From: Hyperoodon ampullatus
Lineage: Eukaryota; Chordata; Mammalia; Artiodactyla; Ziphiidae
DNA: 64,000 nucleotides
NCBI GenBank assembly: GCA_949752795.1
Contig: OX457061.1
Span: forward strand, 30,942,425-31,006,424
Direction of reading: 5' to 3'
Each line of letters starts with the position of its first letter. Positions within the stretch are counted from its first letter, which is position 1. Below the pieces are notes generated by a model. That model did not search any database and was not told the DNA's origin. It was given only the letters and a program-made list of their open reading frames with translations. Below, piece by piece: positions 10,952 through 24,544 of the stretch. A program made the position numbers and the translations under genes.

Positions 10952-11079
10952 ATAAAGTTAGTCTTAGAGTGTATGTGTCAATTTTTAGACAGAGAATCAT
11001 TATTATTATAGAAATTGTTCCCAGAAAGGAAGCCCCATCTATTGTTATCTTATTTAAAATTTATATTTATTTATTTATT

Positions 11080-11760
11080 TTTACAGTAGGTCCTTGTTGG
11101 TTATCTTTTAAATATAGCAGTGTGCACATGTCAATCCCAAACTCCTAATCTATTCCTCCCTCCTTCCTTCCCCCCTGGTAACCATAAGTTCAACCTCTAC
11201 ATCTGTGAATCTGTTTCTGTTTTGTAAATAAGTTCATTTGTATAATTTTTTTTTTAGATTCCACATATAAGTGATATCATATGACATTTTTCTTTCTCTG
11301 TCTGACTTACTTCACTTAGTATGATAATCTCCAAGTCCATCCATGTTGCTGCAAATGGCATTATTTCATTCTTTTTATGGCTGAGTAGTATTCCATTGTA
11401 TATATATACCACATCTTCTTTATCCATTCATCTGTTGATGGACATTTAGGTTGCTTCCATGTCTTGGCTATTGTAAACAGTGCTGCAATGAACATTGGGG
11501 TGCATGTATCCTTTCGAACCATGTTTTTCTCTAGATATATGCCCAGGAGTGGGATTGCTGGATCATATGGCAACTCTATTTTTAGTTTTTTAAGGAACCT
11601 CCATACTGTTCTCCATAGTGACTGTACCAATTTACCTTCCCACCAACAGTGTAGAGGGTTATCTTTTCTCCACACCCTCTCCAGTATTTATTGTTTGTAG
11701 ATTTTTTGATGATGGCCATTCTGACTGGTGTGAGGTGATATCATTATAGTTTTGATTTGC
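11080..11760 (-). mobile_element. LINE-1 3' fragment
   Basis: Antisense L1. Read on the minus strand it encodes the ORF2p C-terminal segment ([33 protein letters not shown]) and then 3' UTR. It is 5'-truncated and has no reverse-transcriptase catalytic core, so it cannot act as an autonomous element. Confidence 0.9.
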
Positions 11761-12613
11761 AAATCATCAAATCACCCATCAAATCTCTGCTTTATCCTTA
11801 TCAATTTGGATAAAGCAGAAATGCTTCTAGTTCTAAGATACCTGAATTAGTGTATATGAGAACTATATGGGGGCAAAGCATCTAGCTCTGTTGACCCCTG
11901 GTAAGACGATTGGAGGAGGGAAGGTACTGTGTTTCCTCCACGGATAGTCCCTTTTTCTGGTTGCTTGGGATGGGAGAGGCTAAGGCAAGGTGGTAGTGGC
12001 TCTTAGTATACATAGGCTATCATAAAGCCGGGTGAGGGTATGTAGGGAACTGCTTTTAATCATTTTGATATAGGCATTATATTATTAATAGAACTCTGTT
12101 CTCCATTCTGCAAACAATTCTAACACACAGCTTAGTGTCCATTTTCTTTGTTGCTCTAAGAAGTTTTCTCAGCTTATCTCACTTACCAATATTGATCTTT
12201 CTGCAGAGGTTCTGAAGGTACCTCTAATACACAAATTTTTTGTGTGTATGGTTTTTTTTTTTGCACAAATCTAATGTTCTTCTTTATCTTTTTGGCTTTT
12301 CTCTAAGGAAGCCATTAAAGTCCCAATCACTGATAAAGGCTCTGTGGCCCTAAAATGCCTCTCAGGTTTCAGATAAATCAGTGTCAACAAGATGTGCAGG
12401 AAGTAGAGGTCTGAGGAGGTTGATGGCATGCATGTGTGAGTAAAATCCATAGGGGGCATTTTATTTGAGACCTTTTTCAGTTACCTTCATAATCTTTAGC
12501 AGGGTATCTAGTGTGAGTTACTTCTTTTCTTTAACTGTCTCATTCCTCAGAAATCCACAGCTTAGAATGTTTGTGCTGGGAGGGCCCTTGAGATCACTGA
12601 GCCCCTTCATTTT

Positions 12614-12820
12614 TTTTTTTTTTTTTTGCGGTATGCGGGCCTCTCACTGTTGTGGTCTCTCCCGCTGCGGAGCACAGGCTCCGGACGTGCAGGCTCAGCG
12701 GCCATGGCTCACGGGCCCAGCCGCTCCGCGGCATGTGGGATCTTCCCAGACCGGGGCACGAACCCACGTCCCCTGCATCGGCAGGTGGACTCCCAACCAC
12801 TGCGCCACCAGGGAAGCCCC
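12614..12820 (-). mobile_element. CHR-type SINE, short form
   Basis: This is an antisense copy with the body running from gcggtatgcgggcc to agggaagcccc and a T-run at its left. The perfect 15-bp target-site duplication gagccccttcatttt lies at 12599-12613 and 12821-12835. It splits an older MIR-like fragment, whose gaaactgaggtctagg portion resumes at 12841. Confidence 0.9.
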
Positions 12821-13408
12821 GAGCCCCTTCATTTTATAGGTGAAGAAACTGAGGTCTAGGAAACATCAGTGACTTGACAGAGACAGTAATACCAGGACTA
12901 GCTCTCCACTCTCCATGCTTAGTATAGTGCTCTTTGCATTATATGCTATACTGTCTCTGGTAAGCTACACAGTGATTCTACTTTCTCACCTTTTTCGCTT
13001 TTGGGGCCTCTCCCTTCCAACATTTAAAGATGAAAGAAACTTTTAGAACATGCAAAGAAGAAAGGGCAGGTTATATAAATCAATAAAGTTATAACTAAAG
13101 AAACTTTGTAAGGAACCAAAGCACCTATACAATCTCTGAAGGCTTTGAATAATTTGGAGGCAATCTTGTGTGTTTCTTTCTCTGTAAGATAAAGAATATG
13201 AATTTTAATGATGAAATGCATTATTCTCATTTCACATTTGTATATTTTTACCATTTGTATGTGTTAAATATTCATTGAAAAACATGTAGCTTAAAACTGG
13301 CAATGTTACTTTCTTCGTAAGATCATTGATTGTTTAATAGGCAATAGTCTTATTTTAAAGAAACTGTCTATTTTTGTAATCTCTACATGGATACAGAATA
13401 GGACTTCA

Positions 13409-13564
13409 GGGACTTCCCTGGTGGTCCAGTGGTTAAGACTCCACGCTTGCAGTGCAGAGGCCCGGGTTCGATCACTGGTCAGGGAACTAGATCCCGCATG
13501 CTGCAACTAAGACCTGGCATAGCCAAATAAATAAATAAATAAAATATTTTAAAAAACAAAAAAA
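13409..13564 (+). mobile_element. CHR-related tRNA SINE
   Basis: It starts gacttccctggtggtccag, with box-B-like ggttcgatcactgg, and ends in an aaataaataaataaa A-rich tail. The target-site duplication agaataggactt lies at 13395-13406 and 13565-13576. It is an older relative of the CHR family, with a different body after the tRNA part. Confidence 0.85.
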
Positions 13565-13668
13565 AGAATAGGACTTTAGTGGCCACTGAATCTCAGAATT
13601 CTGTAGGTTTAGTGTCTGGTTCAGTCTATCCCATGATTACTAATTACCTTATTAACTTTTTCCCCCTG

Positions 13669-13735
13669 GTTTCTTTTTTTTTTAATTGAAGTATAATTGA
13701 TGTACAATACTATATAAAGCTTATTAACTTTTATG
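13669..13735 (-). mobile_element. LINE-1 3' tail fragment
   Basis: Only the tail and a few 3' UTR bases of an antisense L1 are present: ttttaattgaagtataattg after a T-run. Confidence 0.55.
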
Positions 13736-14299
13736 ATGTCTTATTTATTATTTAGGGGGTTGGTAGTGATATTATACCCATATGAAGAATGTGTTCACAT
13801 TTTAAACTACTCATGACCAGATTGCCAAGCTTTCTGGGCATATACTATGCCATATAACCATATATTTTAGGAAGAACTTTAAAAAAAATTAGTTATCATA
13901 TAAAACATAGACCTCTTTTGAAGACTTTTTAAAGAGTTATCAAATCTTGTTGACTATGCATACCTGTCTCTGTTTGAAAAAAAGAAAGACTAGAAAAGTA
14001 AAGGTAAAATTTGCTAGAATATTCACTTTGAGGATCCTTTTATCAGCTATGTACAGTTCTTCATGTTTACGTCACTAGGGCTTATTTCTCTTCCTCCCAA
14101 TGACTTAAATCAAATTACCACCTACTGAATGACTATCCTTCACCATTCTTTAAAATTCTGTTTATTATTTTAGTCGTCAGCAAACATTTATTGAAAATCT
14201 ACTGTGTGCTAAAAACCTCTATTAAGAATAACAAAATAGGAAACAACCTAAATGGCTGAAAAAAGAGGTTTGCTTTAATTAGTTAATTCATTCATGAAT

Positions 14300-14480
14300 T
14301 ATATATCTTGGCCATCTTCTTTGGGTTAGGCATTGGAGATTATACTCCTGAGAAAAATAGGCACACTCTTTTATCTCATGGAAATTACAATCTAGTAGAG
14401 AAAACAGAACTTAATTATATCATCATACAATCACAAATGTTATTACAGCTGTCAAAAGTGTTATGAAGGGCGAGATATAA
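14300..14480 (-). mobile_element. LINE-2 fragment
   Basis: Antisense L2 3' end: ttgggttaggcattggag, tggaaattacaatctagtag and tgttatgaaggg. A related piece (cagtccctgtccttgaagag) resumes at about 14830, possibly split by the A-tailed segment at about 14500-14825, whose family I cannot name. Confidence 0.55.
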
Positions 14481-15039
14481 GGGCACCAGAGTGGTCATAA
14501 CAGGAGGACCTGGCCCAGTCTGAATACTATAGAACGGTAAAAATGATGGTATAGAATTATGTCCATTGACGTGGAATATCCACATAACATTATTAAGGGG
14601 AAAATACAGTTATAAATCAGTATATATAGTGTGATTTTTATTTATATTTATGAAAAATACATGTACATAATAAAGTATAGAATGACATGAAAATATTAAC
14701 AGTGTGGTTAACTGTTGAATTATGGGTCATTTAAATTTTCTTTTATGCTTCTTTTTTTCCTAAGTTTTCTACGATCAGTGTATATTATTTGGGCAATGAA
14801 AAAAAATTAGAGTTAAAAAAAAAAGGAATTCACAGTCCCTGTCCTTGAAGAGCTTGCGTTCTAGTGAGGAAGACAAAATACACAGATAAACTATGACAGT
14901 GCAGTGTGGGGCATCCTATAAAAGTGTTGTATATTGAAAGCTGGGTGACTCCAGTTTCCTGGGTTCCTAACTGCAGGCTGGTGGGGACAGGAAAATAAGG
15001 CAATTTGGTGGTAGCACTGGGAGCACTACTGTGTTCAGT

Positions 15040-15520
15040 TCTACCGCTTCTGTAACAAATTGCCACAAATGAAGTGCCTTAAAACAACAAATTTTTGTAA
15101 ATCAGAATTCTGTGCACAGCACGGCTCAGCTGGTTCCCTGCCCCAGGTTTCACAAGGCTGACATCAGAGGGTTGGCAGGGCTGTGTTCCTTACTAGAGGC
15201 TCTGGGGAATGAACCTTCTTCCAAGTTCATTCAGGCTGTTGGTAGAGTTCAGTTCCATGTGGCTGTAGGACGAACTTCCATTTCCTTGCTGGCTATCAGC
15301 CAGGGGTCATTCTCAGCTTCTAGAGGTAACCTTTGTATTCTGTAGCCTATATGTTCTGTGGCTTATGGTCCCTTTCCTTCAACAACAGTGGGTCACATCC
15401 TTCTCAGGCTTCAATGTTTTTGACTTCCCCTTCTTTAGGGTTGCCTCTTAGTTCTAGATTGTCCATGTGGGTTAGAGAATCTCTCAGCCAATGACTCGGG
15501 GTTCAGGAACAGAGTCATTC
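15040..15520 (+). repeat. Unassigned mammalian interspersed repeat, copy 2
   Basis: It contains ctgtaacaaattgccac, cttaaaacaacaaattttt and ctggctatcagccaggggtc. It is the same family and orientation as the block at 9255-9785. Confidence 0.6.
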
Positions 15521-16889
15521 AAAGTAGGGTTTTTTTAGAGCCCCAGTTAGGTGAGTTGGAGGTTCAGAGCAGAACTTGCATTCTAGCAAGGGAAAAGTCA
15601 AATAAAGTAGATCTGTGGAAGGAGGGCACACATAGTGATGATGGTGCAGGAGCGAGCTGATGATGGATGGTCATGTGGGTTCTTGGGCCAAGAGGCAGCT
15701 CCAAGAGCCCACCTATAGTGAGGATGAGATTCCAATTAGAATACTAAGCTTGGTTCTTGTTGGCTGAAGAACATCGTCTACAGGTTGGAGTTCTGCAGGC
15801 CGACCTAAAGCCTGATGAAAACTGGTGCACACAGTAAGGAGCTCCCAGCTCTGTCTTGTGGAGTTGTAGAAACTTAGGAGAACAGAGGTAGCACATTTAT
15901 CCGTTGTGCTGGGTTTTACGGAGTGTCCCAGGTATTCTTCAGAGCAGCCCAGTAGATATCTGCTCATTCCCACACTTAGGGATAAGTTTGAACAAATGGA
16001 GATACGTTGAGCCTTTGTTAAGTTTGCCTTTGCTTTGAGGGAAAGCACTCTCCTCTGTGCCCTCCTGTCAAATACTCTCTGACTGCAACATTAACCTACC
16101 ACCTGTCCTAGTTTGGCTTGACACAAAAAAGAGCAGCCTAGATAGATACTTCACTTGAACTTGCATTTGTGGACTCATTTGCCCACAAATTTATAAGCAT
16201 TTGGAAACAGTAACATTTATGGTGTTCTATGGAAACTTACTGTGTTATTTATGCAACTTTTTCCTAATTTTTCATTTTTCTCTCGTGGAAGTTGTGAAAA
16301 TGATAGTTAAACTTTCAGGAAGCAGATTTATGATGGCATCTTTGGAAAATAGTTTTTGTCATTTCATGATTACACCCTCCTTATCCTGAGTTTTTAAAAC
16401 ACTTTTTACGAAGTAACGTCTGTATTGCTAGTGAAATTCTTCCTTTAGGAAAATACTTACTCTGGATAATACTGCTAGCAATTTGAAAGAAGAGATCCAA
16501 CTGCATGCCATAGGAAATTCAGGACTTGAAAGTCAGAATGTTGAGCAGATTCTAAATAAGGAAGTAAAAATCTACTCAACAGAATTAGATGATAGGCGTA
16601 TACCTAGGCAAGGGAGGGATGATTGGTTTCTCTGTGTTACCTGCCTAGGTTGTATACTTGACATATCTAAGTTAAACAACTGATTGTACATCCTCAACCC
16701 AGAGTCTTACTACTTGGGTTGGTTCTAGGTTAACCAGACAGCTGTAAAAGTTCTTTGTTATTTTGTCATTGTACATAAGCTTATGGATATGACCTTTGTA
16801 ATATACTTTAGGTTATTATGAACCACTTCAACTATGACTTTTATAGTCATCAATTTGCAACCTACTTATGTTTATCTGGATGTGAGAGT

Positions 16890-17470
16890 TGAGGGCAACT
16901 GAGAAGTTAGAGGGTATACAGTCCACACATGTCCACACTCACTTCTGACACCAAATGCAAGTTCGGGGGTCCACAAGACCACCCTTAGTTTCGATAATTT
17001 TCCAGAAGCCCTCACAGAACTTACTGAAGTCTATTACACTCACAGTTACTTTATTACAAGGAAAAGCAAACAGATGTAAGGAGATGCTAACAAGAGAAGC
17101 TGTACTGTTGTCCTCTCCCCCTGGAGTCAGGGCATGTTACTTGCTTGGCATTGATGTGTGATAATATGCATGGAGTATTGCCACCTGGGAAGCTCAGCCA
17201 AGCTTCAGCATTCAGAATTTTTATTAGGGCTCCATTATGCAAGCATGATTCATTACCCATTTGGCTGACTCAGTCTCAGCCCCTTCTGGTCAGGCTAATA
17301 CCATATGATCTAAAACTCCTGGTCTATATGACATTGCTGATCTTTCTAAGAGTGGTCAACTTCCACCCTAAATCCTATCTGGTGAGGCCCACCTCCAACC
17401 TTCACATTGTTGACTACCTGCCTTAACCTAAATCCCCAGGCAAATAAAGACACTCCTACAAAGCTTAGAG
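16890..17470 (-). mobile_element. Candidate old LTR of an endogenous retrovirus-type element
   Basis: The block ctgacaccaaatgcaagttc through cttacaaggaaa-type sequence to aaatccccaggc resembles a widespread solitary LTR as I remember it. In antisense it carries AATAAA (about 17054) at a position suitable for an LTR poly(A) signal. No retroviral coding sequence accompanies it. Family and exact ends are not assigned. Confidence 0.45.
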
Positions 17471-17589
17471 ATTAACTCCCAAAAGCCCAGGGCAAAGTCC
17501 AGATCTCTTTTTGAGTAGGTTAAATTTGTTACTACCCACTGGGACTCTTTAGATTAAGTTGCATTTTGTAAAATGCATTTTCAAGATGA

Positions 17590-18004
17590 AATTTAAAATA
17601 TCTTATAGTCTTATTGAGGTATAACTTACATATAATAATTTATCCATTTTAAGTGTACAGCTTTGCTAACTATACAGTCATGTGCTCCCCATCATAATCC
17701 ATACTTCTTTTACCCCCAGAAAATTACCTTATGCTCATTTGCAGTCAATCCATGCCCCATCCTTGTCCCCAAATAACCACTGATCTGCTTTCTGTCAGTA
17801 TAGTTTTGCCTTTTTTAGAATTTCCTATATATACATGGAATCATACAGTGTGTAGTATTTTCTCACTTTTTTTCACATAGCATAATAATGTGAGATTCAT
17901 CCATGTAGTTAAATATATCAGTAGTTTGTTCCTTTTAAATTCCTGAGTAGTATTTCATTGTGTGGATATATCACGTTTTGTTTATCTGTTCACCAGTTTT
18001 TGGA

Positions 18005-18035
<31 letters not shown>

Positions 18036-18885
18036 CACGCTTAACATTATTTTTCTTCAATTGTGAACAACACTGCTTTGAAAATGTGTATATATGATGT
18101 TGTATGAAGGTCTGTTTCATTACTCTTGGGTAGATACATAAGATTGGGATTGCCAAGTCATATGGTGAGGCTATGTTTAACTTTATAAGATATTACCAAA
18201 CTGTTTTGCATTCCCACTAGGAAAGGAGGAGAGTTACAGCTGCTCCATCTCCTCACTAACATTTCATATTATCAGGCTTTTTAATCTTAACTATTCTAGT
18301 ACATGTGTAGTGGTATCTTACTGTGGTTTTAATCTTCATATGTCTAGTGACTGATGATGTTGAGCAGCTTAAGTGCTAGTTGACCATCCATATATCTTCT
18401 TTTGCAAAGTATTTAAGTCATTTACACATTTTAAAATAAATTGGTTTGTTTTAATAAGTTATGAGTTCTTTATGTATACTAGATAAAAGACCTTTGTCAG
18501 GCATGTTCTGTAAATATTTCTCTAATATGAGGTTTTCATTTTCATTTTCTTGATGGTATCTTTCGACAAATGAAAGTTTTTAATTTTGATGAAGTCTAAT
18601 TTATCCATGAGATAAATTTTAAAAACATCACACAAAAATGTGTCTTTTTAATGGTTCATGCCTTTTGTGTTCTAAGAAATCATTGCTGTACCCCAAAGTC
18701 ACAAAGATTTTTTTGTTTTCTTCCTGAAGTTTTTTTATTTAGCACTTATGTTTAATGTTTGTGTACAGTGCGGAGAGGTCAGGGTTTGTTTGTTTTTCCC
18801 ATATAAAAATCTAGTTATTTCCGCAGCATTTATTGAAAAGGTTATCTTCCCCATTGAATTACCTTGGCACTTCTGTCAGAAATAG
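17590..18885 (-). mobile_element. Ancient LINE-1 fragment
   Basis: This antisense, strongly diverged L1 resembles the 3' part of ORF2 and the 3' UTR. On + it shows the familiar landmarks ttcattgtgtggatat, gtcatatggtgaggc and gttgagcagctt. A (TG)13 tract (18005-18030) has arisen within it. The family subgroup is not assigned. Confidence 0.75.
18005..18030 (+). repeat. (TG)13 microsatellite
   Basis: Thirteen uninterrupted TG units lie inside an ancient antisense L1. Tracts of this type are length-variable and able to adopt Z-DNA (established property). Confidence 0.95.
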
Positions 18886-19889
18886 ATTTCATTTTAAGTC
18901 TGAGGGCATGAGGGAAGTTTATGGAGTTTATAGTAGTGGCAGGAACCAATATTATGGAGAAATAGTCTATTTAAAATTAAACATAATAAGGATGTCACCT
19001 TTTTTATAGCATTATTTTAAGTAAATAGTTGCAATAAATCATATAAAAGAGATAAGTGAAATGTGTGTAGGTCAATAGAGAGAAAAATAATGCTATTTGT
19101 CAATGACAAGGGACTGTATCCTGAATGTTTAGGAGATTCAACAAAAACATGTCTTGAAATGAGATGCTTAAATCATGGGTTATAAAAATATGCCTAACTG
19201 AATTCAGTCATTTATTTTGTCAGTAGACAAAACGTAATGAAAAAGATAATACTTGTTTTATTAAAAAATCTAACAAGATATAGGGCCAAATATAGAGAAT
19301 TATAATACTTCAATAGAAAAAAGAAAATAAATAGTAAGAGAAATATAGTCTACTCCTGGTTGCGTGGTCTTAATATGATAAAGATGACAATACTAACGAA
19401 GTTAATTTATAGATTTAATATAATACCAGTTAAGATCCCAATAAGATGTTGAATTGAATTTGAGTGATAGTATAAATCACACAGTAAAGGAGGAGGCAAG
19501 AACTTCAGGGGGCAAATGTTTTTAAAAATTATTCTTGTTCATAAAATTATTTGAGAGGGTTAGAATTAGGTGCATATATTTTAAGATAATTAAATGAAGA
19601 TAAAGATCAGGAACCATACCATGGAAGTAGAGAAAAGATTAGACCAGAAATCTAGGTTAAGTGTGGTTACTGAAGTTGATCATCAAATTAACTGTGAACT
19701 TTCTGGCTTTGAAGGCAGAAAAGGGAAACTCGTAGGTTTTACCAGAAGTTGCAGTTCAAAGGCCTTTAGGCAGACACTGTTAGTCATTTAGGTGGCCTGG
19801 GAATAAGACAACAGGGAATGTTGGACACTTTGAATTTTATGTGGTGTGCCCATATGGAGGAGGGGAGGTAGTGGCTGATTGGTTCTAGA

Positions 19890-20075
19890 TGATTCTTGGC
19901 ATGTGGGTACATGGGCCCAGTGATACTAATTTTTCAAGAGAAGTCAGAAATTTATAGGCACGCTTATGACCTAGTCACCTCCCAAAGGCCCCTATACCTC
20001 CTAATACCATCACCTTTGGGGGTTAGAATTCAACATGTGAATTTTGGGGAGACACATTCAGACCATAGCACCTAT
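19890..20075 (+). repeat. Unassigned interspersed repeat 3' end
   Basis: Landmarks are cctcctaataccatcacctt, caacatgtgaattttgggg and attcagaccatagca. This is a common dispersed 3' end. Its relation to the 9255/15040 family is possible but unproved. Confidence 0.5.
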
Positions 20076-20091
20076 CATCTACTGATTTTTA

Positions 20092-20453
20092 TTTTATTTA
20101 TTTTACTTAATTTACTTAATTTATTTATTTTGGGCTGCATTGGGTTTTTGTTGCTGAGTGCGGGCTTTCTCTAGTTGCAGCGAGCGGGGGCTACTCTTCG
20201 TTGCGGTGTGTGGGCTTCTCATTGCAGTGGCTTCTCTTGTTGTGGAGCACAGGCTCTAGGTGCACGGGCTTCAGTAGTTGTGGCACATGGGCTCAGTAGT
20301 TGTGGCTCACGGGCTATAGAGTGCAGGCTCAGTAGTTGTGGCACACGGGCTTAGTTGCTCTGCAGCATGTGGGATCTTCCCGGACCAGGGCTTGAACCCA
20401 TGTCCCCTGTATTGGCAGGTGGATTCTTAACCACTGCACTGCCAGGGAAGCCC
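20092..20453 (-). mobile_element. CHR-type SINE, long form
   Basis: This antisense copy runs from tttattttgggctgcattggg to gccagggaagccc. Internal tagttgtggcacacgggc units mark the long form. Flanks ctactgatttttat (20079-20092) and ctactgatctttaa (20452-20465) are a degraded target-site duplication. It inserted immediately after an older unassigned repeat fragment. Confidence 0.87.
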
Positions 20454-21139
20454 TACTGATCTTTAAATACTGGCAATTAGTGTACTGGCGAGACAAAATG
20501 TGTAGGGGGGAGGGGTTACTCATTGTCTAAGTAAGGGTTATGTGTGTATTATGTGTTGTCATTATCTAATTAAGGATTGTGTAGCTTAGAGAGGAACAAA
20601 GGGAGTTTGGCCATTCAAGACCAAAACCTATTCCAAAGTATATTAACAAGACTACATGAATGTGTGTTAATAATACTGATGGAAACAAAATAGAAATATC
20701 AGAAATGAACTCATAGTGGTTTAATATATGAGAAAAGCGATCAGTGTTTAATAAAAAACATCGTTGAATGATAATATGAAGAAAACTGCATTTAGCTCTA
20801 TCTTAATCTCATACCATGTAGAATATATCCCAGATGAGTTAAATATTTTTAAACAAACATTATGTACTTACCTTTGTTATGGAGAGGTCATTTATACATT
20901 GTTGAAGCAATAAAGAAATAAAATAGTACCAAGGTAGGCATGTTTGATTATCAAAAACTTTGATTCTCTGATATAAAGAAAAAAGCAATGCAGTGAGAAT
21001 AGTATTTGTAGTTTTCCTCTGATAGGTAAGATTTTCCATGAAATTGGGATGTATCTATAAGTAGGCAGGTAACCAGTTATGGTTTACACTGTAACCAAGG
21101 GTGGTTTGCACTAGAGAGAAAAACATGAATATGTTTGGC

Positions 21140-21290
21140 TTAAAGATCTTCATTTGTAAAGTGAAGATAATAGTAGTACCTACTACTTCCTAGGGCGTTT
21201 TGGAGGAATGAGTATGATAAATGATGTCTACTCCTTAGCACATTGCCTGGAACCATAAATGTTAACTGCTATTTATTATAATCATCTTCA
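21140..21290 (+). mobile_element. MIR fragment
   Basis: Landmarks are ttcatttgtaaagtgaagat, cttagcacattgcctggaac and ataaatgttaactgctatt. Confidence 0.6.
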
Positions 21291-21774
21291 TTATTACCAT
21301 CTTCCAAAACAAGTTTCAAAGTTACTTATCAGAGCTTTTAACCCAGTTGGGGAAAACACAGCTATTTTAACCAACCTTACATTTGTGTAGTTTACAAAGC
21401 AGTTTCACATCTTCTGTCTCATTGATTCTCACCCTAGGTGTGGAAACTGTTTTAATTTCTTCCCAGTGGGGGTTTTCAGGATTCACTGTTCTGTAGTCAC
21501 AGCTTCATCTTCATCATCACCCTTAAGTCAATTCAACCTGATTCAAGAATTCCCCATTCTGACCACAGCCTTCTCTCCTTCCAGCTTGGGTGTTCTTCTT
21601 TGCCCACTGGAGTCATTCTTTCACTTCTAGTCCTTTGACTCCTGTACTTTCTAAACACTCTTCCTTCACTACTTTTATCCTTATTTTTTCTTCTAATATA
21701 ATTTTTTCATAATGTTGTGATAGTATCTAGTACCTTTCTCTGCCTTACTCTTTCTCAAAGATTAAAAAGAGATC

Positions 21775-22880
21775 TGTGATGGGCAAAGGATTTGAACGGA
21801 TATGTCTCCAAAGAGGAGAGCTCAGTGACCAATAAGCACATGAAAAGATGCTCAACATCATTTGTCATCAAGGAAATGCAAATGAAAACCACAGTGAGGG
21901 GCTTCCCTGGTGGCGCAGTAGTTGAGAGTCCGCCTGCCGATGCAGGGGACACAGGTTTGTGCCCCGGTCCGGGAAGATCCCACATGCCATGGAGCGGCTG
22001 GGCCCGTGAGCCATGGCCACTGAGCCTGCGTGTCCGGAGCCTGTGCTCCGCAATGGGAGAGGCCACAGCAGTGAGAGGCCCGCGTACTGCAAAAAAACAA
22101 AAAAAACAAAAAACAAACAACACACAGTGAGTTACCACTTCACATCCACTAGAATAGTTATAATAAAAAAGACATACAGTTAAATGTTGGCAAGAATGTG
22201 GAAAAATTGGATCCCTCTTACATTGTTGGTGGGAACAAAAAAGGTACAGCTACTCTGGGAAATAGTCTGGCAGTTCCTCAAAATATTAAACATGGAGTTA
22301 CCATATGACCTAGCAATTCCACTTCTTGGTATCTACCCAAAAGAAATAGAAACATATGTCCACACAAAGACTTGTATACAGATGTCCATAGCAGCATTAT
22401 TCATTATAGCCAAAAAGGGAAAACAACACCAATGTGCACCAGCTGATGAATGGATAAATAAAATGTGGTATATCCATACAATAGAATGTTATTTAGCCAT
22501 CAAAAGGCATGAAGTACAGATATATGCTACAACATGGACAAACCTCAAAAACACTGTGCTAAGTCAAAGAAGCCAATCACAAAAGACCACATATTACATG
22601 ATTACATTCATATGAAATGTTCAGAATAGGCAAATCTATGGAATGAAAATAGGTTAGTGGTTGCCTAGGGCTGGGGGTTAGGGAGTGTGGGGGGATTGGA
22701 AGTGACTGCTAATGGATATAAGGTTTCTTTTGGGGGTGACAATGTTCTAAACTTAGATTGTGGTGATGGATGAACAGCTTGGTAAAATGCACTTAAAAAC
22801 ATTGAATTGAATTATACAGTTTACAGGTGAATTTTATGGTAAGCAAATTATATCTCAATAAAGCTTAAAACTAAAAAGAA
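21775..22880 (+). mobile_element. LINE-1 3' fragment with nested SINE
   Basis: A sense L1 encoding the ORF2p C-terminal part (22184-22615 is the open part, [15 protein letters not shown] and MWYIHTIECYLAIKRHE) and then 3' UTR ending near tctcaataaagctt. It is interrupted at 21899-22122 by a CHR SINE. It is 5'-truncated and non-autonomous. Confidence 0.88.
21899..22122 (+). mobile_element. CHR-type SINE, short form, nested in L1
   Basis: This is a sense copy with an A-rich aaaaaacaaaaaacaaacaa tail. The duplication cacagtgag lies at 21890-21898 and 22123-22131. It interrupts the ORF2 region of a + strand L1, which resumes with gttaccacttcacatcc, so the SINE is younger than that L1. Confidence 0.9.
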
Positions 22881-23619
22881 AAATAAATGTCTGGCCTTTG
22901 GCTCTTAGCGGATAGGATTTATTTTGAGTACTGGAACAAGATGATTTTGAGAATCATCCCTTTGTGTAGTGTTGACCATGAACTTGGGTTTAGGGGTATT
23001 CTTCTAGTTAGCTAGATTAAATAGAAAACTTTTTCTTGTAGCTCTTATGAAATATTTTTAAAAGGCTGTTTTAATTTGCTTTCTGTCTTAGTTTAGTATA
23101 AGGAACACAGTATGATATCTGACTCTTGGTTACCATTCTTGCAATTGTTTCTCCCTTTAATGGACAAGTATAAGGAGGAGACAGACACTGTAGCTAAATG
23201 GGAGAATCATTTTTTCCCCATGGTTTCCAGTTCCATGCCTTTGTTTTGCAATGTTGGTACCTCTTTTGGCTCTTTGCTCATCTTACTTTACTCTTAGTTT
23301 TAATCTCTTTGGGGGCTTTTGACAATCTGTTCAAAACTATGAAGTCTCTCTTCAGAAAACTGCACGTGAATTTGTACCAAATTTTGCTTACAATTTCAGG
23401 AGGGTCACAGATTTCACTTAGGATAAGAATCTTTACCCCATACACTCACTTTAGTGATCTCATGCACTCCTAGGGGTGAGGTTATCATTTATATGCTGAT
23501 AATTCCAAAATCTCTGTCTCTTGTCCAGATTTCTCTGCTAGAACACTACAGCCAACTGTCTAGGTCCACTTGGACACTCCACAGACACCCCTAACTCAAA
23601 TTGTCTAAAGTTGGAACAT

Positions 23620-24475
23620 GGTCTTTATCCCTCCTTACTGTCCTCCTCCTCCTGAGTTCTCTGTCTTGTTGAATGGAACCAGAGCCCAAACCAAGGATGC
23701 CTTAGCTGCCTTGGCCTAAATCAGATGCTAAGCATCCTTCTTAATTTCTTCCTTTCCCTCTCTATATATAGTCATCGGGTTTTCTTAATTATGCCTATGT
23801 GCTCTTGAAATCTCCTTTTCATTCCCTTTCTCACCCTAGTCCAAGTCATCCTTTCTTGGTAGAGATTCATTAGCCTCCTGACCAGTCTCCTTACTTTCTG
23901 TCTTGCTCATCTTTAATTCAGTCTCCCCATGGCAGCTGATGAACTCTCAATGACTTCCTAGTGTCTTTAGAATGAACTCCAAACTTTCTGACATCTTTAA
24001 TACCACTTGCAAGGCCCTATGTGATCTAGTTCCAGCTGGCCTGTCCAGCCATCTGTCTCTTGCATCACTGTCCATATCAACCCTCCCAACCTTCTCCATT
24101 TTCTCAGTAATGCCATGCTGTCTCTCACTTCATAAGCCTTTGTGTGCTCTCTTCCCTCCCTGCTCCCACCCCTCTTCCTCCACACCTTGCTAACTCTTAC
24201 TCACTCTTTAGGTTCTGGCTGTAGATTTTCTTTCTTCTGGACTCCTGTCCTGACTCTCCATTCATAGGGCCCTTTTGATGCATCCTCTGCTATCCTCTTT
24301 TCTCTGTTAAAGCATTTACACACAGTCTTGTCATTGCCTCCCTACTCTCTGGGCTATAAATGCTGGGAAGGGAGACACTGGCTTGCATTGGTCTCATTTT
24401 TCACTGTATCACTAGTGCTTATTTAGCCCTGCACCTGGCAAAGTGTTCAGTAAATTTCTGTTGGATGAATGAGAG
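23620..24475 (+). mobile_element. LINE-2 3' fragment
   Basis: A diverged sense L2 3' region: gcaaggccctatgtgatct (about 24010), a clustered CT-rich stretch, ctgggaagggagacactgg and the end gtaaatttctgttggatgaatgag. It faces an oppositely oriented L2 immediately downstream. Confidence 0.72.
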
Positions 24476-24544
24476 TTGTCTCTTTTTACCTAAAATATCT
24501 TCTTCCTTCCCTTCCCTCTACTCTTGCCACACTTGGTAAAATCT